Origin: Opisthocomus hoazin
Taxonomy: Eukaryota > Chordata > Aves > Opisthocomiformes > Opisthocomidae
Assembly: GCF_030867145.1 (NCBI RefSeq)
Contig: NC_134415.1
Coordinates: 7,976,417 to 8,040,416 of the forward strand
Length of the DNA stretch: 64,000 nucleotides
Direction: 5' to 3'
This document shows positions 1 to 13,750 of the stretch, piece by piece (position 1 is the stretch's first letter; each line of letters starts with the position of its first letter). The notes beneath the pieces are model-generated. The model did no database searches. It was not told the DNA's origin and worked only from the letters and a program-made list of their open reading frames with translations. Position numbers and translations under genes: made by a program.

Positions 1-3000
1 CTCAGTTCTACCTTCTGAGCTAACTGGGTCCACCCCACCTGTGCTCCGCTTTGGGCCGGGTGCTTTTGCAGCAGCTTTAGACACCCCTGCAGCTTACTAG
101 CAGTGAGGACAGCTTTTCTTTCAGCAGTCTCGTTGCACTGTTTTCCCACTTATGAATCTGCCACTAATTACTTCAGGTTTCAAGATTGCATGCCCGCATG
201 AGTCAGCCATTTTCTGCACAGTTTGGCAGCGTACCAATCTATTGTTTCTCCAGCTTCTTAATTACACAACTGTGGGGCAGATACCTTCTCTGTGTGTCAT
301 TTTTCTGAGGACTGGAAATGCTTCTGAGACATTTCGAGGATTTTGCATGGGGTGCTTCCAGTCTGCAGCTGGTATTCATCCAGATGCTGCAGAAACATGT
401 GGGAGCCATCACCCAGTGCAGCTAGCAGCATGAATGGGCTTATTTTGGCTTCCTGTTTACCCAGCCCCATGGCAATGGGTCACATTTCCCATGTGACTCT
501 AAGGAATGGCTAGCAGAGCTGCTGCCGATGCTTCCTCTTTCGTTTTCTGCAGCGTTGGGACAGGAACCCGGTGTGAACCCACAATGTTTTCTCTGTACTT
601 CTGTGTTTTGGGGAAGTGTAGGGTTGTCTCTTTTTTTCCAGTCTCCAGAGCTGCCTGTGACACGTGCCCGCCTAATCTCTTTTTGTCACCACATCCAGTG
701 TCCGCACTGGCACTGAATATGAACCTGACACAGAGAACCAGGGAGTCAATGCTGGTTGCTGCTCCCTAGCTTCACCCCTTTCACAGCAGTAAGGAGGTCC
801 CCGGCTTTTGAGCCGAGGTAGCACCTCTTCTGGAGCTCACACAGCCCATCCCAAATGGAAATTGCCAGCTCTTCCTTTGTGGTGCCAGGGCAGGATCTAA
901 ACAGCCATCCGGGGAAAGACTGCTGTTACGCAGACTGTGGATTTTGTACAGGAGTCAAAGCCAGAGACAGCTGTGCAGCCTGAAAGATGATCAGAAGATA
1001 AAATGGCAAAGGCTGAATTTTTAAAGACATGCCAATTAGAAGTCTGAAATCTTCCTGGCTTGCCCTGCCCCAGAAATTCAGATCAAATCATGCACTGAGT
1101 TGTTCCCACAAAAGGAACTGGAAACTCAATAGGTCAGACTGTCAGCTAGAATAAGTCCACTGACTCCAGCAGAACTACTCCACTCTCTGGCATTAGAGAA
1201 CCTGGCCCCATGACCGTGAGCTGCAGATTTTCCACATGGCTGTTTCCCTGGGACTTGCATCATCGCCCTGCACAACAAGGAGAGTCCAAGGTCCCGGTGT
1301 AGGAGGATTTTTAAGGAAGCAAAGCAAGAGACCCAAAAAAAGCTCAAGTTCATGTTGTGCCTCCATCATACTACATGGTTTGGTAGACTTGCGGATCAAC
1401 ACCTTCTCACATCCTCAGGTGCCACAAGATTGGTGCCAGATCTCAGGGCTGAGTCCATCAGCTGCCACCAGAGATGGGGGATGTCGAGGCCCTGCAGAGC
1501 AGCTGTGCTACGGCTTTGCTTCTAGCCAGTCCCACCCCGTCTGTGGTACAATGCTGCCAGGGTCAGGGTAAAAAAACCCATTAGTTTCCCTTACTGCTGT
1601 CTCCTGACCTGCTGTTCATTAATATAGAAAGGAATATCTTGTGTCTCAGCCTTACGGTGAGAACCCAAATCATAAAATAACATGTAGGATTTCTAGGATG
1701 AGTAATGCCAGTGGAAAAGAGTTGTAGAAACACTGCCTGAAATTCCAAAAGCATGACATTTGCCCCTAGGCAGAGAGCCTGCAGGCAGTTCTGTGCATCA
1801 ACTAATAGGTGTGAAGTCACCCATTCAGCCTCCCCTGGGCTGCTCCATCAGTGAGATTCAGCTGAAAATCTTGGTTAGGAAGAGTTTCAGTGCTGCTGTG
1901 AAGAAGAATGATCATTAGCTAACACACCTCTCCTTGCAAAGGTGTGAATTCAGTGACTTACTAGTTCTTTCCCGTTACTGACTACTGTGAACTTATGCGC
2001 TGTGTATCATATTAACAAAATAAGAGCTTTGGTGTCATCCCTTTCTGTCCTCTGTTGTCACCCTGAACCTTTTATGTGAGGAGTGAAAATGTAAACTGTT
2101 AGTTTTGAAATTGTCAGGACAGCAGGGGAAAAAACTCTCAAAAATGAGCTACTAATTATTAATGTGCATGTTTTTCACATCCATCTCCTACTAACTAGCT
2201 CAATGGAATGATTCAGTTGAACATCGTGCAGTGAGAAGATCCATTTGTCATACTCGTTTAATTTTTTATCCATTTGTAAAGCATCCCAAAACCCAGCCGG
2301 CAATAAAACAGCAAAGAAATTGCCCAAGGCGTCCTCTTACGGAAGCAGTATGGGCTGGGTTCTGTTCTGCCACAGCTTAGTCTAAATCGGTAGCTATTGC
2401 ATGATGTCAGTGAAACTGTACTGCCGAACTGCAGAGGCGAATCTGGCCCCATGAGCTAATTCCATGATGAAATTGCGAGTGTAAATAATGACTGTTGCTG
2501 TTCGGCTCTCTGCCCCCGCCCCCCCCAGGTCCCCAAAGTGCTTTAATGAATAATGAATTTTATGAATAAGCTTTAATGAATGACTGAATGCATTTTAACG
2601 GCCAAAGTAATAAGATCGTAAGTTAGAACACTTTCCTTCACGCTTCCCTCTCCTCCTATAGCCCCGCTGCCTTCCTCTGCTTCCTTGTACCAGAGAATTG
2701 CCCCTTAAAATTACCCGTCAATCACACATGCAATTACCACGTCCCAGCAGGGATTATCAAACTGCAAAAGTGGCCAGTTTTTAGTTCTAGGAAAGACATT
2801 CCATATTTGTTTTAAACATCTAACTTATGGTCCAAAATGCAAGTGCTGAAACAGAACAAACCTTTAAGCATTTATTCCTTGCTCCCCACACCCCCCCCCC
2901 CAAGATTAAAATCCATTCATTTCAATCAAGTCATTCAGAAGAAGGCTGTAAAATGAATGACATAATTAGCCACTTAATATAGTACATATGGAATTTTAAT

Positions 3001-5236
3001 TCCAGCTGAAAATAAGAGAGGCTTTTCTAGAGCTGTTCAGTGGGGAAAAAAAAAAAAATTTAAAAAGTGATATTTGAACACAGCCAACACTTTTCAGGTT
3101 AGCGCTACGTTTTCGTTTGGGCTCCCTAGTACCCTAAGCAATAGCAGATAGAGCTTCTTGACCTCCATCAGAAGCGGCCAAATACACCATTACAGGTGGA
3201 AGAAGCCGGCAACACAGTGAGACGGCAGACCCAGTTTTGCCAGGTTCCAGTGCCATTGCAGAGAACAAAGCGACTGCTCGTCTGGCTGCGTGCTGCGGGA
3301 ATCAGTTCGGGGACAATTTTCTGAAATGTCTTCCAAATGGCTCTGGCAATACACTAAAAAATGGAGGCACCTCCAATCAGTTCGTACTCTTGAAAATACT
3401 TAGTCATGCACCCAAAGTCATCTGAGTAACGTAGATCTGATCCAGCAGCAGTTCTAACCAAACAGCTTCTGACCAATGGGATTTTATGGGTGTGGCATAA
3501 AAATTAATCAAAATAAACAAACAAGACACCCCTTACAGGAGAGTTAGAAGGCAACTGGAGTTTGCTATCTGATGAGCTTGACTGTCTCTGTAACCAGTCC
3601 ACCCTGTTCAATCCTGCTGGCCACCCGTTTGTGTCCTGCTTGTGTTGACATATTCTGCAGGCTTTGAACCAGGTTACTGAGTCAGGTCACACCAAAAGAT
3701 GACCCATTAGCCAGTTAGATTAAACAAGAGACACGAAACAGCAGAGAATAGCCAAATGGTAGGGAATGGGAACAAGTCAACATTACTCAAGGGGTTAGCA
3801 AGGTGTTCCAAAACGTAATCTCAGTGTTCGTTTCATTGAGTAAATACCCAGTCAACCCCCCGTTTGCACAAGCCTTGATCACATGAAGTAATCATTTCTG
3901 GGGGAAAAAAGCCACATTCCACCAACGTGGATTTGGTGCAATGAAATACTCACCCCGACGCGCGCTCCTCCCGGGCTGCAGGAGCGGTTCTGTTTACCTG
4001 CAGTACTTTCGCTGCCTGCTGATGGCTGCCAGATCCACATGGCCGTACCACGGGGAATGCAGCAGGAAGCTCAGTCCTTCTGCTGTGGAAAAAAAGGCCC
4101 AAGAAAACACTGGAAATGGAGGGAAAGGTTAATAAAGCATGTGTTTAAAGTGTTGAAATCCCCTGGCATTGATCTACACCCCAGATTACCTCAGCTGTAC
4201 TCTCTCCTTTTTTTTGTTGTTGTTGTTCTTTTTGTGCAAACCAAAATAAACACATTAAAAATATGCTTACCAGTACAAATCTATATCCTTTATGTTCTTT
4301 TTTTGGGGTTTGGGTTTGTTTCTTTTTTCAAAGATTGAACGGAACTTTGCAAACCAGATTTGCCCTTTATACTTCAGGTTGCACATGGGAGGCTTTTTTC
4401 TTGTTGTGTTCTGAGAGAGGGGGTGAGGAGGAGCTTCCTGATCCAGACTCATGGAAACCTGTGAGGGTTCCCCTCACACCACATCATGTCGATCCCATGA
4501 ATTTTCTTAGTAGCTTAGCTCCAGTGGCTGCGACATTATTCTCAGCTTCATCTGGCATACCTCATCGATGGGGGAAGAATTAAAAATGAACCTGCTCAAC
4601 AAAGCAGCAGAGATCTTTGTGGAGACGTGCAGCATCCAAACTCTGAAAGGTCGTGGGGCCGTTTTACTGAAGCATTGTCCGAGCTGAACAGAAGGAGCAC
4701 AAAGCCTTGTATCACAGCTGGCACACGCAAGATGGAAGATGTGCACCTAAATTCGGGCTTTTTCTTCCATGTCCCGTAGGCTGTATGAATCAACTCATGC
4801 TGGCTCTCTGGGGGAGAGGAACAGGCCTTGCAACACCACTGGAAGCCCCTTCCCACGACACTAGTGCAGGAGTGCAGGAGCTTAGGCCAGCAGTTGAGAG
4901 TCACATGCCAATCTTTCACTCTGATTGCTACACAGGATTGATTGGGAAACAGAAGGGAACAGTCCAGTTTTTCCAGTATTCCAGCTCTTGGCCTCTTGGG
5001 GCCTTGGTGTGGAGGCAAGAGCCACTGCGCTGATCCTTTGTGTAACCAGGCTGCTGGCCTCGTGTGCTGATGCTCTGTTAACATCTGAAGCCCCACAACC
5101 TCTCACCTTGCAGCTCTCCAGCATGGTCCGCAGCTGTTAAGTGTCAGACCTCAAAGTGAAATGCAAACATTTTATTTTCAGATGTTTATAAAGATCCCAT
5201 CCCAACATCACTGGCCTCATAAAGGTAGTCAATAGC
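1..5236. other. Intergenic DNA, no gene seen
   Basis: No open frame here shows domain content or the coding texture of a conserved exon. Poly-C runs lie at 2514-2526 and 2890-2902. A 12-bp direct repeat (GCTTTAATGAAT) occurs at 2540 and 2570. The block 2925-3025 is AT-rich and complex, and might be a conserved noncoding element. Otherwise nothing notable. Confidence 0.7.
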
Positions 5237-5680
5237 GAGAGTCCAGCGGAGGGCTACAAAGATGATGAGGGGACTGGAGCATCTCTCCTATGAGGAAAGG
5301 CTGAGGGAGCTGGGCTTGTTCAGCCTGGAGAAGAGAAGGCTGAGAGGGGACCCATAAATATCTTAAGGGTGGGTGTCAGGAGGATGGGGCCAGACCCTTT
5401 TCAGTGGTGCCCAGCGACAGGACAAGGGGCAACGGGCACAAACTGAAGCAGAGGAAGTTCCAGCTGAACATGAGGAAGAACTTCTTCCCTCTGAGGGTGA
5501 CGGAGCCCTGGACCAGGCTGCCCAGAGGGGCTGTGGAGTCTTCTTCTCTGGAGATATTCAAGACCCGCCTGGACATGGTGCTGTGCAGCCTGCTCTGGGT
5601 GACCCTGCTTCAGCATGGGGGTTGGACTAGATGACCCACAGAGGTCCCTTCCAACCCCAAACATTCTGTGATTCTGTGTG
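5237..5680 (+). mobile_element. CR1 retrotransposon 3' fragment
   Basis: The fragment begins at an internal point (AGAGTCCAGCGGAGGGCTAC) and runs to the 3' octamer end (ATTCTGTGATTCTGTG). It encodes the C-terminal end of CR1 ORF2 ([19 protein letters not shown]-type sequence) but is broken. About 15 bp are missing near 5349 compared with the other copies here, which shifts the frame. 5'-truncated, as usual for CR1. Confidence 0.93.
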
Positions 5681-8600
5681 ATAAAATACACCGGCAAAGA
5701 CCTGCAGACAGTTCAGCAGTCTCACTGCAGAGTTCAGTTTTACAAGACCTCCGAAATCCTCCTTTGCAGCCGGAGCCAACACAGAGCCTGGCACTGTGCT
5801 CTGACAGTCAGTGTATTTGGAAGAAAATGAAGGACTCGCCACCGATGCCTGGCAGTCCTGGAAGTGTAATATTTCAAAGCCTTATAAATCTACATCTCAG
5901 AGTGTCTTGCTTCCATGTGCCACTTTTTTTCTCCTCTAATTATTTGGTGTTTTTAACTGCAGGAGACACCCCCCTGCCCTTGGAACAAGAGCGACTGTGT
6001 CACAGAGATCACGGTCCCTTTAAACACTGCTGTCCCACTTCTATCACAAACTGTGTCACTGCACATCTGGCCTGGTCGTGTCTGCTTTCTGCACGCCCGT
6101 CCTCGCGTCGGGATCACCTTGAGAGGACGTCGCCCTCTGTACGGCGCCTGGTGAGCAGCCACTGTGGCACCCATCCAGCGGAGTGAACTGATGAGCCATC
6201 AAGCTTCCCCATCCAGTGCCAGCGGGGCCCTGGCTGCATTGCCCTCTTGAAAATGCTGCATCCAGATGGAAATTCCCACTTGGAGAAAACTCTCCAAAAT
6301 GCCCGTATCCATAGGACATTACTGGGCAAAACCAAGCAAAGGAGTCTGTTCGTGTCTCTAAAGCCTGCCTCCGCAGAATTTTGACTTCAGACCTCCGTAT
6401 TCCTGTTGTGCTCACTGCAATAGCTTACCACTGTCAACAGGAGGATTTATCAGGGTGGCCAAGCACTGACTGACTCAGCGTGGTTGGAGATTAAGAACTC
6501 CATGAGGATGGACGGACAGAAGTCAGCACAGAAGAGAGCGTCACCAGTGTTCGGCCCGGAATGGCGTCAGGGAGAAGCTCTTCTACAAAATACTGTACAA
6601 ACAAATTTAAACTCCTTTTCCCAGCTACAACCTCTCTGTCATTCTGGATGAAGACTGGAGGCTGTTTCAGCCTGACTGGTGTTTAGTACTCCCTGGCCCA
6701 CTCCTTGTGATTCAAGAGATGTGCACCATGGCAACGTCAGGCTTCAACACACTGCTTTCCCACAGTGTTGAATTGTGAACTACTGACCATGCTTGCCACC
6801 GTTGCACCGTGCTTCCTGGGTGGGTTAGACTCATGTAGACCTTCCCTGCTCCCCTCCATGTTACAGACCCACAGCAATCTCCTAATCTCCCCGCTCAAGA
6901 AGTCAACAAATAAAAAAACTTGTGGCATGTCTTCCACAATACACGCGCTTCTCATAACGGTAGGTGCAGAGAAAAGCTGTAGAAAAGGTGGATGAGGGAC
7001 TCTCTGCACACTGCCTAGCTGGGAAGACATTATTTCTGCACATTTTCCTGGGCTGCCATTTCAAACATGATGCTATGAGTGGGATTTGTCTCACCCTGCT
7101 TTAGATATCTACATCTGAGCCAGTCACCTTTCATATTCAATGAAGAGAAATAGACACGTCTGGGGTGTGAATCATCTGATTTACTTTATATGTCTCCTTT
7201 AGACTAAGATGAATCACACCCCAGAAGTGCTTATTTTTCTCCATTGACTACAAAGGGAATCAAGATGAGTACTCAGATACAGACATCTACATTTGGTCAG
7301 ATGACTCTTACCCTGCACCTTCTGGGAAACAGCTTCGGGTAACATCCTCCACCCAGGCAATCACTACCCTGCCTCTGACTGTCACTCACCCGTGCCACAG
7401 CCTAAAACCAGGGCAGTTGTTCACTCATTCTCCCACCCCAGAATCTACTACATGGCCAAAGCCAGCACAGAGATCTGAACACCAGTCTTTGCTAGAAGAA
7501 TCTATAGAAATTAATGGGGGAAATAATTGGGAAATGTATTACTATATTGAAGGAAGCCCCAGAATGGAAGGGTAGAATTGCAGTAACATACGTGGACGGA
7601 ATTACCATTATGGACATAGAAGATGGGATCCCACTAAAAACACTCAGTTCAGGCTGGGGGCTGGAGGGCATCCTCATTTCCATTGGCACTGTAGCACCAG
7701 GGACCACAAAAAAAAAAGAAGTTATCCACTGTCAGCAGCCTTTGAATTTTTCGCAAAACCCAAGAAAAAGGGCAAAGGAAGTATCCATTCAGAGAACTCC
7801 TGCGTTCATCCCCACAGGGCTCTGTGAAGGCAGGTGTTGGTAAGGCTGATTCCCGGTGCATTCCCAGCGCTGCAGACCTGCTGTGCACAGGGTGAAGTGG
7901 CAGATCCCTTGTTGGCAGAGCGCTCCGCTACAGCCTTCCACCTACACCCGGTGCCCATGTCAACCAGCAATCAGTGGCCTGTCTCCCCACAGCAGATACC
8001 CATCTCAGTCCACAGCCATCCGCAGCCTGTGAAGTCCGCTGAAGCCTAGCCCTGGTTCGGTTCTATCCGCCCGAGGTTTGTATGGTGTTCTGATTTACCT
8101 GCTTCTGTTCACATCATCAGCCACGCGCTGCTTATATTTATCATGGGCAAGCTGGTTGACAGCCTTCATTGAGGACCGGATCATCTCATGAACGTGACAC
8201 CCAGCACATGCTGTGGTTTTTCAGTGAAATCACTGAGAAACACTACCTTGCTTGGGATACATTCGCTACCCATAACGCTGTTTCCTTGACCCGCTGGGGC
8301 GTTTTCATAGACATCCTTTGTAGATGCCCTTAAGGTTCAGAAATCTGCCTGCCTCCTGTTCCCATCCATGCCCTCAAGAGCACTCACTTGCCGTCAGAGG
8401 TGTCCAAAAATACAGCATACTCTTCTCACATGAGGCACGTACTAGCCAGAAATAACTAGTGTTCCCATTTGGCATGGCTATCTACCCTTTGGTCTTCCAA
8501 GCATTCGCTATCCCTACATTCTGCAGCTACGCAAGGGAACATTCATTTGCTCGTTTTCCTGGCCCAAATCTCCAGCAAGAGATTTCCTAAGCCAGGGCAC

Positions 8601-11600
8601 AGAAGGACAAGCTGGATTTCTGCGACTGACAGACGGAGTCATAGCACTGTTAATATCCATTAGCACAGACCTATGAAACATCCAGGACAAACAAGAGATT
8701 TAGTTAAAAACAAACAAAAAAGATTTTCATAACATTGATGAAGTATTAAAAGATTGTTTTATTTTTGCGAAGACAATTTGAAACATCTGGAATCTCAAAT
8801 AAGTCTCTGCACACGTTGTTCTAACCCGAGTTCCCTGATATTCATGGAATTTCCCCTGCACTCCACTCTGAGCGGGGCTGACCGGCTGAGGTGAACCAGG
8901 CTTCTTCCCCGCGTTAGGAGAAACAGCTGGACACGGAACTTCTGCTTCGCGTGGATAAACACGGTTAGCTGATGAGTCATTTTTTAACAGGAGCATTTGG
9001 CTGAGCAGCCATCCCCAAAACCAGGCCTGAGCTTCTAAATTCTCTGGCATCACAAAAGGATGCCCGATAACCTTCTTCGTGGGCCTGGCGTAGCTCTCCT
9101 GTGCTACCTGAGCGTCCATCACCCTCACCCTGCAGATTAGAGGTTGACTCCCCTGCAGGCGACACACTTCAGACCGTACTCTGAAAACAAAAGACAATGT
9201 GCTCAGTGCTGGGTCTCCAGAACCGTACTCTGAAAATAAAAGGCAATGTTCTCAGTGCTGGGTCTCCAGATACGCTGTTTGCTGCCAGCGCTATCGCGCT
9301 CTCTTCCATGAGAGTTGGAGACCAGTGAAGCCGAGGCAATGATGCCCTTCGAATCGCAGCCTGAGGACCTGTGCTAACCATCAGAAAGCCGTGCCTTCCT
9401 AACTCAGTGTTTCCTTGGGCTGCCTCTGACTTTCTCTGCTGGAAGCTGCATGGTATGACACCTGCCCAGAATATTGAGTGTTTGGCTGAAAAAGTACAAA
9501 GTCATGGGGAAACAATGACTAACAGTAAGTCACTGTGGAATCCAGTCCCCTGGGGAGTACCTGCAGACAGCCCAGCAAATTGGTATGGATGTCCATTAGC
9601 CTGCCAGGCTTGCATCCAGGGCTAATTTAATGGAGAATCGCTGCAGCACAAACAGAGGCAGGGATACTGCCTCGTCCTCCAGCGACCAGTTTCAGTGAGC
9701 TGTTCCAGACCATCCTGGATCAAAACCACTCCAGTGAAGTTGGTGTGCTTAGATCAGGTGAAAGAACATGATGTGACAAATCTGTGCCAGCCTCTGAGGA
9801 TCGCTTGCTTCAGTCGGGTTTAAAAGCTGGTCAGCACAGCCCCTGAAGCCTTTCATCTTGGCAGCACGCATGGAAAGAGGACCTGAAAAGTGCAGCTTGT
9901 ACGGGGCTTTGTGGGTTGCTGTCAGCGTCGTGAGGGTGCTGCTACGTTCGCTGAGGTTGGCGTTGAGGTTCCCGCTGCCTTCCCTGGGCTCACGGGCGGA
10001 GATGTTGAACTGCACCCAGAGTCGGGGAGGAATCACGCTTGGAAAGCCGGTGGGATGCGCAGAGCCCAAGGGCAGGCTGGCACCCACCTCTGACGGCTGC
10101 AGCTGCTCGGTGACTGTCAGCGGTGCTCCGGTGCTGACAGAAGTTTTGGGGGTTCAGATGTCACCGGGATTTTCAAAGCTTAGCTCTCAGCGGTACAAAA
10201 GACCTCAACTTGCAGCTTTCTGGGACTAGCAGACAGTTCATTCCCAGCACCATAAAAATTCAAACGTATTCAAGAGCTGACCTTCTTTCGACTATCTATT
10301 TGAATAATGACACAAGCAGTCAGGGTAGAGCAATTGTGTTTTCAAGGCTCTGTTTCTGAAGGTTCTGCCACGTGTTTAACTTTACCTCAGAAAACGCCCT
10401 TTGCAGCAGACAGGAGTCTTGTGTTATATATAGAAACGCATGATAGCAACAGACGGAGAGGAGACACGAGGCTGACGATAGGGAAGGGTCAGGGCTTTGA
10501 AGGAAGATCTGGGGCTCCTCTCACTTGGTGAGAAATCTGGCAGGTGAATGGAGGGAAGGAGACCATCCTGGGAGGGATGAGTTACAAGATCTGTGTCACA
10601 GAAGGAACCTTTTCCCTTCTCCTTGCCCTCCCCACACCGCTGGCCCTTCTGTGGGGGCTGCTTCTCCCTCAGGCAGACCTCCATCGCAGAGGCAATCTCC
10701 CTCAAGAAGGCAACCCCGGCCCTGTGCTGGCTTCCGCGGCAGCTGAGAGGCAGCAGCAGCTACGGCTGGGGTCGGTCCTGCCTCTGGCATCTGTGTTCAC
10801 GGCATCCAGCCCAGCTGCCCAGCTGGACCCTTGCTCCCCTCCTGCCAGGCTGGCCACCCACAGCCAAACGCCCCTCGATTTGGAAGTCAGTACTCTCCAC
10901 TCGCCTCCGGCATATGGCCCCGTCCCAATTTTGGATTACCCCCATCAGACACATTTCTCCCACCTCCTTCTTCCAGCCTCCCCAGCATTGTGGCAGCACA
11001 AGAGCAAGGGTGGAACGAGCACCCATTGCTGTCTGGCTCTGACCCCGGTGAGCAGCAGGCTCTGGGGAAGCTGGGGTGCAGACCAAGCGGCTGAGCAACG
11101 TTCATCTCCATGTGGGATTCAGGTGTCATGGGGCTCAGGGGAAAGCCGGTTCTCCCGGCACCCCAAGACGGGCAAGGTTAGTCCTCCCTCGGGCTGCCTG
11201 CCTCTGGCCTCAGCTTTACAGTGGGTGCCCCACGTTCTCCCGCTGAACCAAGTCACCGGTCGCCTGCCAGTCCAGGGTAAAGCTGGCCATGCCAGCTGGA
11301 GACCAGCCAGGTGGCAGCCGTAAGCACGCACGGGCACAGGGCATCGGCAGGAGTGTCGGTCCCCCCTCATAAATGTACGTACATGGGAGCGTGCAGAAGG
11401 TCAACCTTGAAGGGCAGTTTCCTCGCTGCTGGTGCAGGTTGCCAAATCAGGGTGCTCAGGAAGCCTCTCCCGCCCCGCAGCGCTGGCCCGGCTGCAGGCA
11501 GGGACCTCCTCCTCCTCCTGCCTCCTCTCGCACCCCAGCGAGCACCTCCTCGCCCGGGCACACGGACGCCTTCCGCAGAAGCAAACAGCTCTCCGAGGGG

Positions 11601-13481
11601 TGCTGCGCCGGAGGCAAATTCCGCCGCTGGGGTCAAATTCCTCACGCGAGGAATCTGGAAGTCCTTCAGCGCTGGGTAAAGGCTGCAAAATAACAGAGCT
11701 CGCAGTCCCCTCGGCAGAGCTGGGTTTTAACCGGCAGAGCTGCTTTCTGATCTGGCGGTCTTGGTCGGTGGATCGCGTGAAATGCGTGCGACAGTGATAA
11801 ATTATTGCGAACGCTTCGTAACGCTCCTTGACCAAAATTAAGTTACTCACAGGGTGATTTCTTAGAATGACTTCTTTGCTTGCTCTTCCTGAACTATTAA
11901 ATTACAAGTCTGTGATTAATTACTACAGCAACTGCACAGCAAACTTCAAACTGCCACCTCAGAACAAAAGGTCTTTTAGATAGGGGATGTTTACTTTCAG
12001 CTGAAAGGGCACATGCTCAGACTTGGTCAAGCAGACCTCGCCTGCATTTTAATTCTGCAAGTTGAAAATAGCAGCTGGCTGCACGGAGAAGCAGAAAGGT
12101 GAAAATGTCATTGGATAAAACCTCCGACTATTTCTCACAACTGGCACTAACAAATGGTTTCCGGAAGCTAGAGGTCACTGCGCACGCAGTCCTACAGCTT
12201 TCAGGCATGAACCTGAAGTTATTGTATGGAACTGGAATTCCTAAAGCAAGGTCAGACAGTTTATTCCAAATGTTCGCGAATTCCGACAACTAATCCAACA
12301 CCGACGCCTTCATTCCCTCCAGTGGGATGCTTCGGAGGCGAAGGAGGAGTGGTTTGGAATGGGGCTGCTGCTTCCTCGGTGCAGACGAACAGCAGTCACG
12401 CTGCAGACGGGCTTTTTGCTTCACCCAGATCTGGCTGTAGCCGCCGTGACCCTCCCTCACAAGGTATTAAGCCTGATCTGCACAGGTATATGATTTTTTC
12501 ATGCGTGGGGCGGCGGGAGACACTAGCTGTTCTGTCACCTAAGTGTATTTGGAAGAGGAAAAAGAGCTATTCAGCATTAAAGATTCAGGAATGCCTGTTG
12601 ACATATTAAGGAAACAACCTCGGGGGACAGCTGACACGGCTCCAAGAAGCATTACCAAGGGAACAGTGACGCAAATGTCTTCCATTTTTACAGGCTGGCA
12701 GCCGGCCAGGTTCCCTCGCCTGATGGCTGATGTAATGCTAATCCCTATCTGGGTTAGCGCTCGGATATCAACCACAGCGGCTCACTCTGCTGCAATCAAT
12801 ACAGCACACTTTTTATAGAAGAGCGTATAAAAAAAATTCTGCTCTAATCTACTAGGAATATGTACAGTAGAGTAATAGCAGGGGAAATCTAATGGCTGGC
12901 CTGGAGCTCGCCCCAGCGCCTGCTTTCGCAAGCGTGCACGTCTGTGCGCAGGCTTGTACACAAACCCGTCTACACCTCGAATAATGGCAAGTCCGGGGGA
13001 CAGCCACACGTGGAGAAAGGGCTGGCTGTTCATCACGTGCAAGAAGAGCCTTCCAATTCTTTTATTAAGTGATGTAGCAGAGAAAAAAACAAACACGCAA
13101 AATGGGACTGGAAATTAAAATTGGCTATCAGTCATAGCGTGGAATAAAATGGGGTTTTTATGTCATAATGATGACATTTTGTACTTCTATGAGTACCAGA
13201 GAGCTCTGCGGGGATTAACGAAGCCTCGCAGCAGCTCTACAGGGTTGACAGCACCGAGGCAGGGTGAAGGACTCACAGCGAGTCACCAGCAGTCAAAACT
13301 CTTCAGCCCCACAGCCAGTGTGTCAGTTCCTTCGCAGCGGACGCCGACACCAGTACCTTAAGACAAGAAAAGAGCAGGAGAGGAATCCAGGGGTCCTGAC
13401 ATACCATGTAATTACCTGAGTAGTAATTTGGTTTGCTCATAAGAGAAGAACTTTGAAATCTTGAGTAACCTCCAGTGAATG
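5681..13481. other. Intergenic DNA, no supported gene
   Basis: Contains the 49-bp tandem duplication at 9173 and a gene-like but interrupted frame near 7498-7720. A GC-richer patch lies at 11450-11700. Long GTG-initiated frames around 10544-11323 have no recognisable domain and overlap open frames on the other strand, so they are not called. Confidence 0.65.
9173..9270. repeat. 49-bp tandem duplication (two copies)
   Basis: Two head-to-tail copies start with ACCGTACTCTGAAAA and end with GGGTCTCCAGA, at 9173-9221 and 9222-9270. They differ at a few positions, so the duplication is not brand new. Confidence 0.93.
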
Positions 13482-13750
13482 TCATAGAATCACAGAATCA
13501 TGGAATGCTTTGGGTTGGAAGGAACCTTCAGAGGCCACCCAGCCCAACCCCCCTGCGGTGAGCAGGGACATTTTCACCTGGGTCAGGTTGCTCAGAGCCC
13601 CGTCCAACCTGGTCTTGAATGTTTCCAGGGATGGGGCATCAAACACCTCTCTGGGCATCCTGAGCCAGGGTTTCACCATCCTCATCATAAATTTCTTCCT
13701 TATATCCAGTCTAAATAGTCCTGGCTTTACACCTTCTACTATGTAAAGCC
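13482..13750 (-). mobile_element. CR1 retrotransposon fragment, older subfamily
   Basis: On the plus strand it opens with the inverted CR1 tail (ATAGAATCACAGAATCATGG), followed by GGGTTGGAAGGAACCTTCAGAGG and a diverged ORF2 end in which CATCCTCATCATAAATTTCT replaces the version seen in the other copies. It differs clearly from the young copies and resembles the one at 44.8 kb more closely. Confidence 0.88.

Noticed and set aside
10544-11323. 259-codon open frame on the plus strand
   Set aside because: Starts at GTG, overlaps open frames on both strands in a GC-rich stretch, and shows no domain or exon-like conservation cue.
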